Numbered from the stretch's first letter, positions 1-8,212 are shown. The stretch: DNA of 19,571 nt from Alphaproteobacteria bacterium (GCA_024639035.1 JAHEJE010000015.1:1-19571), one strand, 5' to 3'. Translations and numbers: made by a program. Notes: generated from the letters alone by a model not told the origin.

Positions 1-563
1 GCATCGGCCGGCACCACGATTGTGGAAATCCCGCCGGCACCGTCGCCGCCGGTACGCACCATCACGACGTAGAAATCATTGCGGCCGCCGCCGGAGATGA
101 ACGCCTTGGTGCCGTTCAGCACATAATCCGCGCCGTCGCGTTTCGCCGTCGCCTTCAGGCTGGCGGCGTCCGAGCCGCTGGCCGGCTCGGTCAGGCAATA
201 GCCGGCCACCTTGGCCATGGTGGTCAGATCCGGCAAAATGCGTTGGCGCAACTCATCGCCGGCAAAGGCATCGATCATCCACGACGACATGTTGTGGATC
301 GACATGAACGCGGCGGTCGAGGCGCAGGCCCGGGCCAGTTGCTCGAACACCAGCACCGCATCGAGTCGGGTCAGGCCGCTGCCGCCGACATCGTCGCGCA
401 CGTAAAGCCCGGCAAAGCCGAGCCCGGCGGCCTGCTTCAGCGTCTCATAGGGGAATTGGTGATCGGCATCCCAGCGGGCCGCATGCGGGGCCATTTCGGC
501 CATGGCAAAGTCGTGCGCAAGGCCTTGAAATGCCTGCTGGTCCTGTGAAAGCGCAAAGTCCAT
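1..563 (-). CDS. Acyl-CoA dehydrogenase, N-terminal part (cut by window edge)
   Basis: This is a flavin-dependent acyl-CoA dehydrogenase that introduces an alpha,beta double bond into an acyl-CoA and passes electrons to ETF. The visible 187 residues begin MDFALSQDQQAF, the usual N-terminal helical domain, and continue into the middle beta domain with GYCLTEPASGSDAASL and LNGTKAFISGGG, the FAD/substrate-binding signature. The YCLTEP...SDAASL form is typical of isobutyryl-CoA and short/branched-chain dehydrogenases, so valine catabolism is a reasonable guess. The catalytic glutamate lies beyond the window edge. The start at 563 is preceded by a GGGCAGGG ribosome-binding site. The gene is divergent from the extensin-like gene. 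Family assignment is firm and substrate is inferred. Confidence 0.9.
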   Translation of the reverse strand, partial: MDFALSQDQQAFQGLAHDFAMAEMAPHAARWDADHQFPYETLKQAAGLGFAGLYVRDDVGGSGLTRLDAVLVFEQLARACASTAAFMSIHNMSSWMIDAFAGDELRQRILPDLTTMAKVAGYCLTEPASGSDAASLKATAKRDGADYVLNGTKAFISGGGRNDFYVVMVRTGGDGAGGISTIVVPAD

Positions 564-646
564 CCCTGCCCGGTGTCCTGTTATTGCCACAGTTGTGGTA
601 TTTGGGTCTCTCTTTGTGTACCAGACATGCCGCGAGACACGTCAAG
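564..646. promoter_or_regulatory. Divergent intergenic region, acyl-CoA dehydrogenase / extensin-like gene
   Basis: This short gap must carry the promoters of both divergent genes if the extensin-like gene starts at 647. It contains the partly symmetric CCACA-GT-TGTGG at 587-598, which could be an operator but is short. I cannot assign -35/-10 boxes with confidence. Confidence 0.3.
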
Positions 647-1573
647 TTGGAAATATGTTGTAGAAATCAAAGGCTGTTTGCCGGTGCCGCACTGATGTGC
701 GCCGCCGCGACGCTGCTTGGCATCGCCGTTGCTGCCGCCGAAACGCCATTGCCGCGCCCCAAGCCGGACATACCTGCCGCATCCAAGGCGCCGGCGTCAG
801 GCAAACGGAGCGTTCCCCTGCCGCGGCCGAAACCCCCCGTCGGCGGCAATGGTGCCGCGGCGGCCATTGCGCTGGAAAGCAAGCCGATCACCGCCAGCCG
901 GCGCGGCCGGCTCGAGGTCAAGCTCGACGATCTCGGTCGCGAGCGCGACCCGAACGTGGCCAGCGACCTGAGGCCGTCGGAAAATTCCAAGTGGACGTCG
1001 GCGCAGATCAAGCAGGCCCGCGACCGCTGCACTTTCGTGCTGGCGGCAACCAACCTGGATGCCAAGCCGATCAAGCCGATCGGCGGGCCGAAGGGCTGCG
1101 GCATCGCCGCGCCGGTCAAGGTTTCATCGTTCGGTGCGGTCCGGGTGCGCCCGGCGGCCACGCTCAACTGCACATTGGCCGCGACACTGTACAAATGGGT
1201 GGTGGAAGAGGTTCAGCCCGCAGCGCTCAAGGGCTTCAAGCAACCGGTCGTCGAGATCAACAGCTATGCCGCCTATCAGTGCCGCTCGCGGCGCGGCGTC
1301 GGCGGCGGCCGGATCAGCGAGCATTCGTTCGGCAATGCGCTCGACATCGGGGCGTTCAAGCTGGCGTCCGGCGAAACCATCAGTATACTGAAGGACTGGA
1401 GCGGCACCGGGTCGTTCTTCGGAGTGAACAAGAAGGCCAGGTTCCTCACCCGCACCCACAAGGGCGCCTGCAAGTCGTTCGCCACCGTCCTCGGCCCGAA
1501 GGCCAACAAGGCGCACAAGAACCATTTCCACTTCGACCTTGGCCGTGACGGGCGCTACAAAATATGCCAATGA
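647..1573 (+). CDS. Extensin-like family protein, putative secreted zinc peptidase
   Basis: This is a 308-residue secreted protein with an Extensin-like C-terminal domain. From the TTG at 647 the N-terminus has a basic RNQR segment, a hydrophobic stretch and AVAAAE, a good signal peptide. Two PLPRPKP linkers follow (about residues 34-40 and 57-63). The C-terminal domain (about 90-308) carries ISEHSFGNALD, with His226 and Asp233 spaced HxxxxxxD, and NHFHFD with His293 and His295. This is the zinc-ligand pattern of LAS/M15-type peptidases, so a cell-wall peptide hydrolase role is inferred; four or more cysteines may form disulfides. The start is uncertain: ATG 530 would overlap the divergent dehydrogenase, and ATG 695 would leave no basic N-region on the signal peptide. 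The next gene follows after 32 bp, probably in one operon. Confidence 0.85.
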   Translation: MEICCRNQRLFAGAALMCAAATLLGIAVAAAETPLPRPKPDIPAASKAPASGKRSVPLPRPKPPVGGNGAAAAIALESKPITASRRGRLEVKLDDLGRERDPNVASDLRPSENSKWTSAQIKQARDRCTFVLAATNLDAKPIKPIGGPKGCGIAAPVKVSSFGAVRVRPAATLNCTLAATLYKWVVEEVQPAALKGFKQPVVEINSYAAYQCRSRRGVGGGRISEHSFGNALDIGAFKLASGETISILKDWSGTGSFFGVNKKARFLTRTHKGACKSFATVLGPKANKAHKNHFHFDLGRDGRYKICQ

Positions 1574-1605
1574 GACTCCTCTACAAGTAATCTGAGGGAG
1601 CCGCG

Positions 1606-2508
1606 ATGACCGAACTGTCCGACCGCATTCCATGGGGCGTTTCGGCTCAGACCGGCATCCTGACCGACGTGCTGCTCGGCAAGCCGGATCATTTCCGCTG
1701 GGTGGCGCTCAATTCGATCTCCGCCGTCACGCTGGCCAACATGGAGCAGACGGGTCACCGCTTCGACAAGCAAAAGGCCATGCGCCAGCATCGCCAGATG
1801 GTCGACGTCTATGAAGCCAACGGCGTGCGGGTCCACTTCGCGGAGGCCGACGAGGGCCTGCCGTCATCGGTCTTTACCCGCGATTCCAGTTTCATGACGC
1901 CATGGGGAGCGGTGATCGCCTCGATCCAGACGCCGCCACGGCGGCGCGATTACTCGATCGCCAGCGAGTTTTACCGCAAAGCCGACATCCCGATCTGGAA
2001 GTGGGTCACGGCAGGCCATTTCGAGGGTGGCGATTTCTGCATCCTCAAGCCCGAGGTGGCGCTGCTCGGCTGGTCCGGCGACCGCTCGACCAAGCACGGC
2101 GCCGAACAGGTTGAAGGCTGGCTGAAGGACGAAGGCTGGGACGTGCTGGTGGCGCCGATCCCGCCGCAGTTCGTCCATGTCGATGCCGTGGTGGTGATGC
2201 TGGAGAAAGGCCTGGCGCTGGTCTGCGAAGACGCCCTGCCACCCTATGCGCTCGACTATATCAAGAACAAACACGCCATCGAGGTCATAAAGGTTGCCTA
2301 TGCCGACTGCGTCAAGCTGGGCGGCAACCTCGTCAGCCTCGGCAACAAGCGGGTGTTGTCGATGGCACACAATGTCAACGTCAATGCGCAGCTCGCCGAA
2401 CGGGGATTCGACGTTATCGCCATCGATTACGACATGTTCGCGCTGGCCGGCGGCGGGGTACATTGTTCGTGCCATGAATTGCACCGCGAGCCCGATCCGG
2501 CGCCGTGA
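1606..2508 (+). CDS. Guanidine-group hydrolase/amidinotransferase family (arginine deiminase/DDAH-like)
   Basis: This 300-residue protein belongs to the arginine deiminase / dimethylarginine dimethylaminohydrolase / amidinotransferase superfamily (five-bladed propeller enzymes that attack guanidinium carbon with a cysteine). Visible motifs are FTRD (residues 90-93), GHFEGGD with Glu140 and Asp143, HVDAV with His191, and a C-terminal GGGVHC with Cys287, which fit the substrate-carboxylate/guanidinium contacts and the Cys-His-Glu triad. A second cysteine (Cys289) lies two residues later. The length suits DDAH-like or small deiminase members rather than the roughly 400-residue arginine deiminase. 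There is a strong GAGGGAG ribosome-binding site before ATG 1606. Neighbours (extensin-like upstream, hemB 33 bp downstream) do not reveal the substrate; methylated arginine or another guanidino compound is possible. Confidence 0.85.
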   Translation: MTELSDRIPWGVSAQTGILTDVLLGKPDHFRWVALNSISAVTLANMEQTGHRFDKQKAMRQHRQMVDVYEANGVRVHFAEADEGLPSSVFTRDSSFMTPWGAVIASIQTPPRRRDYSIASEFYRKADIPIWKWVTAGHFEGGDFCILKPEVALLGWSGDRSTKHGAEQVEGWLKDEGWDVLVAPIPPQFVHVDAVVVMLEKGLALVCEDALPPYALDYIKNKHAIEVIKVAYADCVKLGGNLVSLGNKRVLSMAHNVNVNAQLAERGFDVIAIDYDMFALAGGGVHCSCHELHREPDPAP

Positions 2509-2541
2509 TCTTTCATCCGACCCGCGAAGGCGCTATAAGCG

Positions 2542-3600
2542 ATGGCCATGAAGGACGATGTTGAAAAACCGGCGACTGCCGACACCGCCGCCACACAGAT
2601 GCCGGCCACCGGCTTTCCCGCCACCCGCCTGCGCCGGCCGCGCCAGGCTGACTGGTCGCGGCGACTGGTGCGCGAAACCCATCTGACGGTCGACGACCTG
2701 ATCTGGCCGATCTTCATCATCGACGGCGACAACCGGCGCGAACCGGTGGCGTCGATGCCGGGCGTCGACCGGCTGAGCATCGACCTGGCCGTCAAGGCTG
2801 CCGAGGACGCCGCCAAATGCGGTATCCCGGTGATCGAAGTATTCCCCAACACCCCGAGTGAGTTGCGCAGCCCCTCGGGCAGCGAGGCGCTCAATCCGGA
2901 CAACCTGGCCTGCCGTGCCGTGCGCGCCATCAAGGCCGCGGTGCCGGACATCGGCGTGATGTGCGATGTCGCGCTGGATCCCTACACCAGCCACGGCCAC
3001 GACGGCCTTTTGAGTGACGACGGCCGTATCCTGAATGACGAAACCCTCGACGTTCTGGTCGAGCAATCGCTGGTCCAGGCCGATGCCGGCTGCGATATCC
3101 TGGGCCCGTCGGACATGATGGACGGGCGCATCGGCGCCATTCGTTCGGCGCTGGAAGACGGCGGCTTTAGCGACGTCCAGCTGATGTCCTACGCCGCCAA
3201 ATACGCCTCCGGCTTCTTCAATCCGTTCCGCGAGGCGGTCGGTTCCTCAGGCACCCTGTCGGGTGACAAGAAGACCTATCAGATGGACCCGGGCAACACT
3301 AACGAGGCGGTCCGCGAGGCGGCCCTCGACATTGCCGAAGGCGCTGACATGATCATGGTCAAGCCGGGCCTTGCCTATCTCGACATCCTCTACCGCCTCA
3401 AGACAACCTTCGCCATGCCGACGTTCGCCTATCAGGTGTCGGGCGAGTATGCGATGCTGATGGCGGCGGTGCAGAACGGCTGGCTCGACGGCGACCGGGT
3501 GATCGAAGAGGCCCTGATCGCCTTCAAACGCGCCGGCGCCGACGGCATCCTCACCTACTTTGCCCTGGACATGGCCAAAAAGCTGAACGCCCGGCGCTGA
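2542..3600 (+). CDS. hemB: Delta-aminolevulinic acid dehydratase (porphobilinogen synthase)
   Basis: HemB condenses two 5-aminolevulinate molecules to porphobilinogen, the first common tetrapyrrole step, in the cytosol. The 352-residue sequence is full length. The Schiff-base lysines are visible as Lys220 in SYAAK and Lys274 in MVKPG. The metal-site segment reads DVALDPYTSHGHDG (residues 142-155), so the three zinc cysteines of the E. coli/animal type are replaced by Ala144, Asp146 and Asp154. This matches the Mg/K-dependent form known from Pseudomonas and rhizobia. The N-terminus (about 25 residues) is a longer, Ala/Thr-rich arm before RLRRPRQADWSRRLVRE. ATG 2542 has GAAGG upstream; ATG 2548 is an alternative. 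It follows the guanidine hydrolase gene on the same strand and converges on the beta-CASP gene. Confidence 0.97.
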   Translation: MAMKDDVEKPATADTAATQMPATGFPATRLRRPRQADWSRRLVRETHLTVDDLIWPIFIIDGDNRREPVASMPGVDRLSIDLAVKAAEDAAKCGIPVIEVFPNTPSELRSPSGSEALNPDNLACRAVRAIKAAVPDIGVMCDVALDPYTSHGHDGLLSDDGRILNDETLDVLVEQSLVQADAGCDILGPSDMMDGRIGAIRSALEDGGFSDVQLMSYAAKYASGFFNPFREAVGSSGTLSGDKKTYQMDPGNTNEAVREAALDIAEGADMIMVKPGLAYLDILYRLKTTFAMPTFAYQVSGEYAMLMAAVQNGWLDGDRVIEEALIAFKRAGADGILTYFALDMAKKLNARR

Positions 3601-3607
3601 ACGCCCG
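3583..3607. repeat. Short tandem duplication across the hemB stop codon
   Basis: The 11-mer CTGAACGCCCG occurs at 3583-3593 and again at 3597-3607, a period of 14. Because 14 is not a multiple of three, the second copy is read in another frame and supplies the TGA stop (3598-3600) of hemB. It looks like a small slippage duplication that set the C-terminus. Confidence 0.6.
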
Positions 3608-3626
3608 AAATTCCTGGGTCTGGACC

Positions 3627-5210
3627 CTACTCGTCCAGCGCCTGGGCCAGCTTTTCGATCAACACCTTGCGGGCCTCGCCGTCGGACATGGCTTCGAGCT
3701 TGCCGGTCAACTCGATGACGAAGGCGGCGTAGTCGTTGTACCAGTCGCGCTCCAGCGCCTCGTCGTCGATGCGGTGGGCCACCCTGCCCTTGGACTTTGC
3801 CGTACCGGCGACAAGATCGAAGCTTTCATCGAACTGCGGCAGGAAGATGCGCTCCTCGGCCAGACCGCGTTTGGCCAGAAGGCGGCGCAGTTCCTCGCGC
3901 GCTTCCTGTTGACCGTGATTGAGAAACAGCCCGCCGACCACCGGAGCGCGTTCGAGGACCCAGTCGATCAGTTCGGGCTGGTCGGCGTGGGCCGAGTAAT
4001 TGCCGATGCGCCGTATCGCGGCCTTGACCTTGAAGGTCTTGCCGTGAATGCGGATCTCGCGCTTGCCCGAGGTGATGATCTGACCCAGGGTGCCCGGCGC
4101 CTGATAGCCGACGAACAGCACGGTACAGTCCTGGCGCCAGATGTTGTTCTTCAGGTGATGCTGGACCCGCCCGGCATCGGCCATGCCGCTGGCCGAGATG
4201 ATGATTGCGCCGCCCCTGATGCGGTTGATCGCCTTGCTCTCGTCGACGGTCTCGACGATGCGGAAATTGTCATCACGGAACAGCTTGGCCTCGTCGAGTT
4301 CGATGTCGTCCAGGGTATGGGCGTATTTCACGAAGACTTCGGTCACCTTGCGGGCCAGCGGCGAATCGAGAAACACAGTGGCCGGCGGAATTTCGCTTTT
4401 GGCGAGCAGCACGCCGATGTCGTGCAGCAGTTCCTGCGAGCGCTCGACGGCAAAGCTCGGGATGACGATGTTGCCGCCGCGCGACAGAGCTTCGGTCAAT
4501 TCCTTTTGCAACGCGGCGCGCCGTTCGGCCAGCGTATAGGCATCGCGGTCGCGGTCGCCGTAGGTGCTCTCGCAGACCAGATAGTCGAAGCCCTCCGGGG
4601 CGTCGGGCTCGGGATGAAAGGCTTTTTCCTCCGGCCCGATGTCGCCTGAAAACAGCATCCGCAGCTTGTCGGACTTGCCGCTTTCGGCAATCTTGATCTC
4701 GGCCGAGGCCGAACCCAGCATGTGGCCGGCATTCCAGAACCGCACCTCGATGCGCTCATGCGGTGAAAACCATTCCTCATAGTCCACCGTCGCAAGCTGA
4801 CCGAGCAGACCCTCGGCATCGTCCAGGGTATAGACCGGCTCGATATCAGGCTTGCCGGCGCGGCGCAGCCTGCGGTTCTTGCGTTCGGCATCGGAGCGCT
4901 GGATGTTGGCCGAATCGCGCAGCATGAACTGCAGCAGGTCGGCGGTCGGCGCGGTGCAGTAAACGCGGCCGCGAAAGCCGTGCTTGGTCAGTTTGGGCAG
5001 CAGGCCGGAATGGTCGATATGGGCATGGGTCAGGATGACGAAATCGACCTCGCCGGCGGCAAACGGCAGGTCCTGCTCGTTCAGCGCGCGCACCGTCTTG
5101 TTGCCCTGAAACATGCCGCAATCGACGAGAAACCGTGCATCGCCGGTTTCGACCAGCGAACACGACCCGGTCACCGTGCCGGCCGCGCCATAAAAAGAAA
5201 TCGACGTCAT
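3627..5210 (-). CDS. Beta-CASP metallo-beta-lactamase-fold RNA nuclease
   Basis: This 527-residue protein has the MBL fold with a beta-CASP insertion and a C-terminal RNA-specificity (RMMBL) segment, the architecture of CPSF73-like and YsgA/EF-type exoribonuclease-related hydrolases. Metal ligands are visible: HAHIDH at 62-67, His163 in NAGHMLGS, Asp190 in SGDIG, His408 in NYSAHAD and His432 in FLNHG. The beta-CASP region (about 210-380) contains ESTYGDRDRD, VIPSFAVERSQE and SASGMADAGR. A two-zinc, cytosolic RNA-processing enzyme is expected from the family; the substrate is not deducible. It is shorter than RNase J and lacks its C-terminal extension. ATG 5210 has a strong AGGGGG ribosome-binding site. 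It lies 74 bp downstream of the cyclase gene on the same strand. Confidence 0.92.
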   Translation of the reverse strand: MTSISFYGAAGTVTGSCSLVETGDARFLVDCGMFQGNKTVRALNEQDLPFAAGEVDFVILTHAHIDHSGLLPKLTKHGFRGRVYCTAPTADLLQFMLRDSANIQRSDAERKNRRLRRAGKPDIEPVYTLDDAEGLLGQLATVDYEEWFSPHERIEVRFWNAGHMLGSASAEIKIAESGKSDKLRMLFSGDIGPEEKAFHPEPDAPEGFDYLVCESTYGDRDRDAYTLAERRAALQKELTEALSRGGNIVIPSFAVERSQELLHDIGVLLAKSEIPPATVFLDSPLARKVTEVFVKYAHTLDDIELDEAKLFRDDNFRIVETVDESKAINRIRGGAIIISASGMADAGRVQHHLKNNIWRQDCTVLFVGYQAPGTLGQIITSGKREIRIHGKTFKVKAAIRRIGNYSAHADQPELIDWVLERAPVVGGLFLNHGQQEAREELRRLLAKRGLAEERIFLPQFDESFDLVAGTAKSKGRVAHRIDDEALERDWYNDYAAFVIELTGKLEAMSDGEARKVLIEKLAQALDE

Positions 5211-5284
5211 TGTGCCCCCTGGACTTCAAAAGTCGTGAATGTGCACCGGCGAACCTAACCGATTTGCCCCGGGCGCGGCAGCCC

Positions 5285-7300
5285 CTATTTTTCCACCTGG
5301 CGCGAGCTGTCGGTGCCCGTTTCAACCACCTCAGGCGCGGGGTTATTCGCCATCGACGTCAGTATTTCAATCGCCCGCTGGCGCTCGCGCGGCGTCATCT
5401 CATCGATTTCCTTTGCCGCCAGCGCCGACCATTCGTCCCGGTCGCCGGGCGATTGCAGGCCGGTCCCGGTCTTGTGGTCGATCACCTGGTAGGTCGAGAT
5501 CGGATAGGCCAGGCCCTTGACCTCTATCTCACCCTTTGCCTCGCAGGAAATTTCATCGGCCACGAGTGCATAGGTCTCGTAGGAAATCAGGATCTGCCCG
5601 GATGCTGCGTGGGACTCTAGGCGCGCGGCGGTATTCACGCCGCGGCCGATGATCGTATAATCGAGCCGGTCTTCGCTGCCGAAGTTGCCGACGGTGCAAA
5701 AATCGGTGTGGATGCCCATGCGGCAGCGCAGCGGCCGGGCGATGCCGGCGGTGCGCCAGACGTTTTCCAGTTCATCCATCCTGCGGCGCATTGCGATGGC
5801 CATGCGGACACAGGCAAGTGCGTCCTCGCGCGTCCCTCTGGTGTCCGGATCGCCGAAAAAGATCAGGATCGCATCGCCGACGTACTTGTCGATGGTGGCG
5901 CCATGATCGAGGGCGATCTTCGACATCTCGGTCAGATAGTGATTGAGCAGCTGGGTCAACTCCTCCGACTCGAGCCGGTCGGCGGTCTCGGTGAAATCGG
6001 CGATGTCGGAAAAGAACACCGTGAGCTTCTTGCGCGTCGCGGCAATGGTTGCGGTCTGGCGGCCCTGAAAGATCGATTCATAGACCTGCGGCGACAGATA
6101 TTTCGCCAGTTGCTTGGACAACTGTTCAAGCTGGTTCGATTTGGCGGCCAGTTCCTCCTCGCGCTGTTTCAGCTCGGTGATGTCGGAATAGACCGCCACG
6201 GTGCCGCCATCCTGGGTGCGCCGCTCGCTGACCCGCACCCAGCGCCCGTTGGCGTAGTGCTGAACATGCGGTTCGCCCGGCGCATCATGGCGCGCCAGGC
6301 GGGCCGCCAGCCAGCGTTCGGCATCGATGTCGGAACCGGCAATCAATCCCTGATCTATTGCCGCCCGCAGGATGTCCCTGAACGTCTGCCCCGGCTCGAT
6401 GATGTCGCGGTCGCCGGCGGACAGGATTTCGCGGTACCGGGTGTTGGAGACCACCAACCGGTCGTCGCCATCGTAGAGCGAGAAACCTTCCGAGATTGCC
6501 TCGATGGCGTCGTCGAGGCGGGTTCGGGCCTTGACCGATTCGTCACGGGCCGCGGCCAGCTCGGCGGTGCGGTCGCGGACCCGGTCCTCAAGCGTGTCGC
6601 GCGCCTCAAGCAGTTCGGTCTCATAAACCTGCTGCTTGGCCTGCATTTCATTGTAGGCGTCGATGACCTGGCCCAGTTCGTCGCTGCTCGACCAGTTCAC
6701 CGGCTGCCGGTCGGCACCGGTGCGCGCGGTGTTGATGGCGGCCAGCAACTGTGCCAGCGGCCGGCCGATGATGGTGCGCAAGGCATAGAGTGCGGCGGCA
6801 ACCTCGATGGCAACCGCAATCAGGGCGATGACGGCGGCGATGAGCAGGCGGTTGCGGGTCTGTTCGTTGACGAACTGCCGGGTGGCGACATATTCCAGCG
6901 TGCCGATGGTCTTCGGCCCGGCGCCGGCGTCAAACACGATCGGGCTCGACAGGGTAATCCGGTCGTCGTCCGCGCCCGCGCCCGGTCCGTCTCCGACCTG
7001 CCCCATCGCCTCGCCGTTCTCACCCAGCACACGCGCCGACAGGATCACGCGATTGGTGGCAATGGCTTCGAGCGCCAGGCGGATTTGATCGTGATCGAGA
7101 TTCCACAGCGGATTTGCCAGCGCCGCCGCCTGGGTGCGCAGCGCGGCGTTCAGGGTCTGCTCGAGATGCTGCAGTGCGGCGCGATGGGTCATCAGCTCGA
7201 TGACCGAGAACACCCCGATCACCGACAGAAAAATCAGTGGAATCGTCACCCGCAAGAACTTGCCGCGCAACGTCTGCCGTCTTTGCCCGCCTGCCGACAC
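5285..7300 (-). CDS. Membrane-bound class III adenylate cyclase with periplasmic sensor, HAMP and PAS domains
   Basis: Residue numbers use the GTG start at 7300 (671 residues). Order: transmembrane segment (about 16-37), periplasmic domain with LANPLWNLDHDQIRLAL (about 38-150), second transmembrane segment (151-175), HAMP (about 176-230), coiled coil, a PAS domain (about 263-378, ending VAVYSDITELKQREEEL), and the cyclase domain (about 425-590). Catalytic residues are present: metal aspartates Asp432 (FFSDIADF) and Asp476 (KYVGDA), ATP-specifying Lys472 and Asp547 (RLDYT), and transition-state Asn556 and Arg560 (VNTAARLE). It should therefore make cAMP. The ATG at 7399 would leave only 15 bp to the divergent gene; GTG 7300 has a GGAATTGGA site upstream and leaves room for promoters. 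It may be cotranscribed with the beta-CASP gene. Confidence 0.92.
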   Translation of the reverse strand: MSAGGQRRQTLRGKFLRVTIPLIFLSVIGVFSVIELMTHRAALQHLEQTLNAALRTQAAALANPLWNLDHDQIRLALEAIATNRVILSARVLGENGEAMGQVGDGPGAGADDDRITLSSPIVFDAGAGPKTIGTLEYVATRQFVNEQTRNRLLIAAVIALIAVAIEVAAALYALRTIIGRPLAQLLAAINTARTGADRQPVNWSSSDELGQVIDAYNEMQAKQQVYETELLEARDTLEDRVRDRTAELAAARDESVKARTRLDDAIEAISEGFSLYDGDDRLVVSNTRYREILSAGDRDIIEPGQTFRDILRAAIDQGLIAGSDIDAERWLAARLARHDAPGEPHVQHYANGRWVRVSERRTQDGGTVAVYSDITELKQREEELAAKSNQLEQLSKQLAKYLSPQVYESIFQGRQTATIAATRKKLTVFFSDIADFTETADRLESEELTQLLNHYLTEMSKIALDHGATIDKYVGDAILIFFGDPDTRGTREDALACVRMAIAMRRRMDELENVWRTAGIARPLRCRMGIHTDFCTVGNFGSEDRLDYTIIGRGVNTAARLESHAASGQILISYETYALVADEISCEAKGEIEVKGLAYPISTYQVIDHKTGTGLQSPGDRDEWSALAAKEIDEMTPRERQRAIEILTSMANNPAPEVVETGTDSSRQVEK

Positions 7301-7349
7301 CGTCCAATTCCAACAATCCACCGCTTCCCGCACACTCCGTCGGAAAGGG

Positions 7350-7376
7350 TTGCCGCCCCCGCCGCGAAGATACACT
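7350..7376 (+). promoter_or_regulatory. Possible promoter of the solute-binding protein gene
   Basis: TTGCCG at 7350-7355 and TACACT at 7371-7376 resemble -35 and -10 boxes with a 15-bp spacer (shorter than ideal); CACTAT at 7373-7378 would give 17. They sit about 40 bp before ATG 7415, with GGAGAGAGG as the ribosome-binding site. This supports the shorter cyclase start, since otherwise the promoter would lie inside the cyclase reading frame. Confidence 0.3.
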
Positions 7377-7414
7377 ATGGCGGCCGCCAAGTCTTGCATC
7401 GGAGAGAGGGGTTC

Positions 7415-8212
7415 ATGAACCGGTTGAAAGCTCTTGCCGGCGGATGGGCGCTGGCGTGTCTTGCCTTTCAGCCTGCCACGGCCCAGGACACGCTGCGCTT
7501 CGTCACGCTGGAATTTTCGCCCTTCATCTATGGCGAGAACCAGCAGGTCGCCGGGCCGGCGCGTGAGGTGATCGAGACCGTGTGCACCACCGCCGGCATC
7601 ACCTGCTCGTTTGACATATACCCCTGGCGGCGGGCCCAGGAACTGATGAAGGCCGGTCAGGCCGACGGCATGATGGTGATCGGCCGCAATCCCGGCCGGG
7701 AGGCGTGGTTGCGGTTCTCACCGGCGATGTTCCGCACCGAATACGGTTTCTTCGTCGGGGCGGACAATGCGCTGGCCTATCAGGACCCGAAACAGATCGC
7801 CAGCTACAAGGTTGGCGTCTTTGCGCCGTCAAACACCGCCAGAACCCTCAAGGACATCAGGGCAGCGATGGAGCAAAGCGGGCTGGAGGCAATCGAAATC
7901 GACGAGCGCCCGGATGACGCGGCCGGGTTTCGCAAGCTCGCCGCTGGCCGGCTCGATGCCGTCTTTTCCAACCGCGACCGGGGCCGTGACATCATCAAAA
8001 CCGAAAAACTGAGTGGCAAGGTGCGCTATGCCGGGCAGCACAAGGCGATTTTCTACTACGCCGGCATCACCAGGTCCTATCCTCGCCCGGAGGTCGCCGA
8101 CCGGTTCTTTTCAACCTGGAAGGCACTCACCGCAAACGGCAGGATACAAAAAACCATAAAAAACCATGGTCTGGAACCCGCCGAGCCGGGCGCTGGTGCC
8201 AGTCAGCCTTGA
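7415..8212 (+). CDS. Orphan periplasmic solute-binding protein (SBP family 3-like)
   Basis: This 265-residue protein starts with a clear signal peptide (MNRLKALAGGWALACLAFQ, cleavage after ATAQ, about residue 23), followed by a type 2 periplasmic binding domain. Typical family-3 landmarks are LRFVTLEFSPFIYGENQQVAGPAREVIE, YPWRRAQELMKAGQADGMM and FRKLAAGRLDAVFSNRDRG, as in amino-acid or polar-compound binding proteins. Cysteines near residues 54 and 62 may form a disulfide. No ABC permease or ATPase gene is in the window, so transport is not supported by context. The divergent neighbour is a membrane cyclase with a periplasmic sensor domain, which suggests a signalling role by inference only. 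The frame stays open far upstream, but the signal peptide and GGAGAGAGG site fix the start. Confidence 0.88.
   Translation: MNRLKALAGGWALACLAFQPATAQDTLRFVTLEFSPFIYGENQQVAGPAREVIETVCTTAGITCSFDIYPWRRAQELMKAGQADGMMVIGRNPGREAWLRFSPAMFRTEYGFFVGADNALAYQDPKQIASYKVGVFAPSNTARTLKDIRAAMEQSGLEAIEIDERPDDAAGFRKLAAGRLDAVFSNRDRGRDIIKTEKLSGKVRYAGQHKAIFYYAGITRSYPRPEVADRFFSTWKALTANGRIQKTIKNHGLEPAEPGAGASQP

Noticed and set aside
3774..4649. 291-codon plus-strand open frame opposite the beta-CASP gene
   Set aside because: It is antisense to a gene with a complete set of metal ligands and has no domain of its own.
5708..7414. Long plus-strand open frame running into the solute-binding protein gene
   Set aside because: It is antisense to the cyclase gene, whose catalytic motifs are intact. 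The binding protein has its own signal peptide and ribosome-binding site at 7415. The open frame is a GC-codon artefact.
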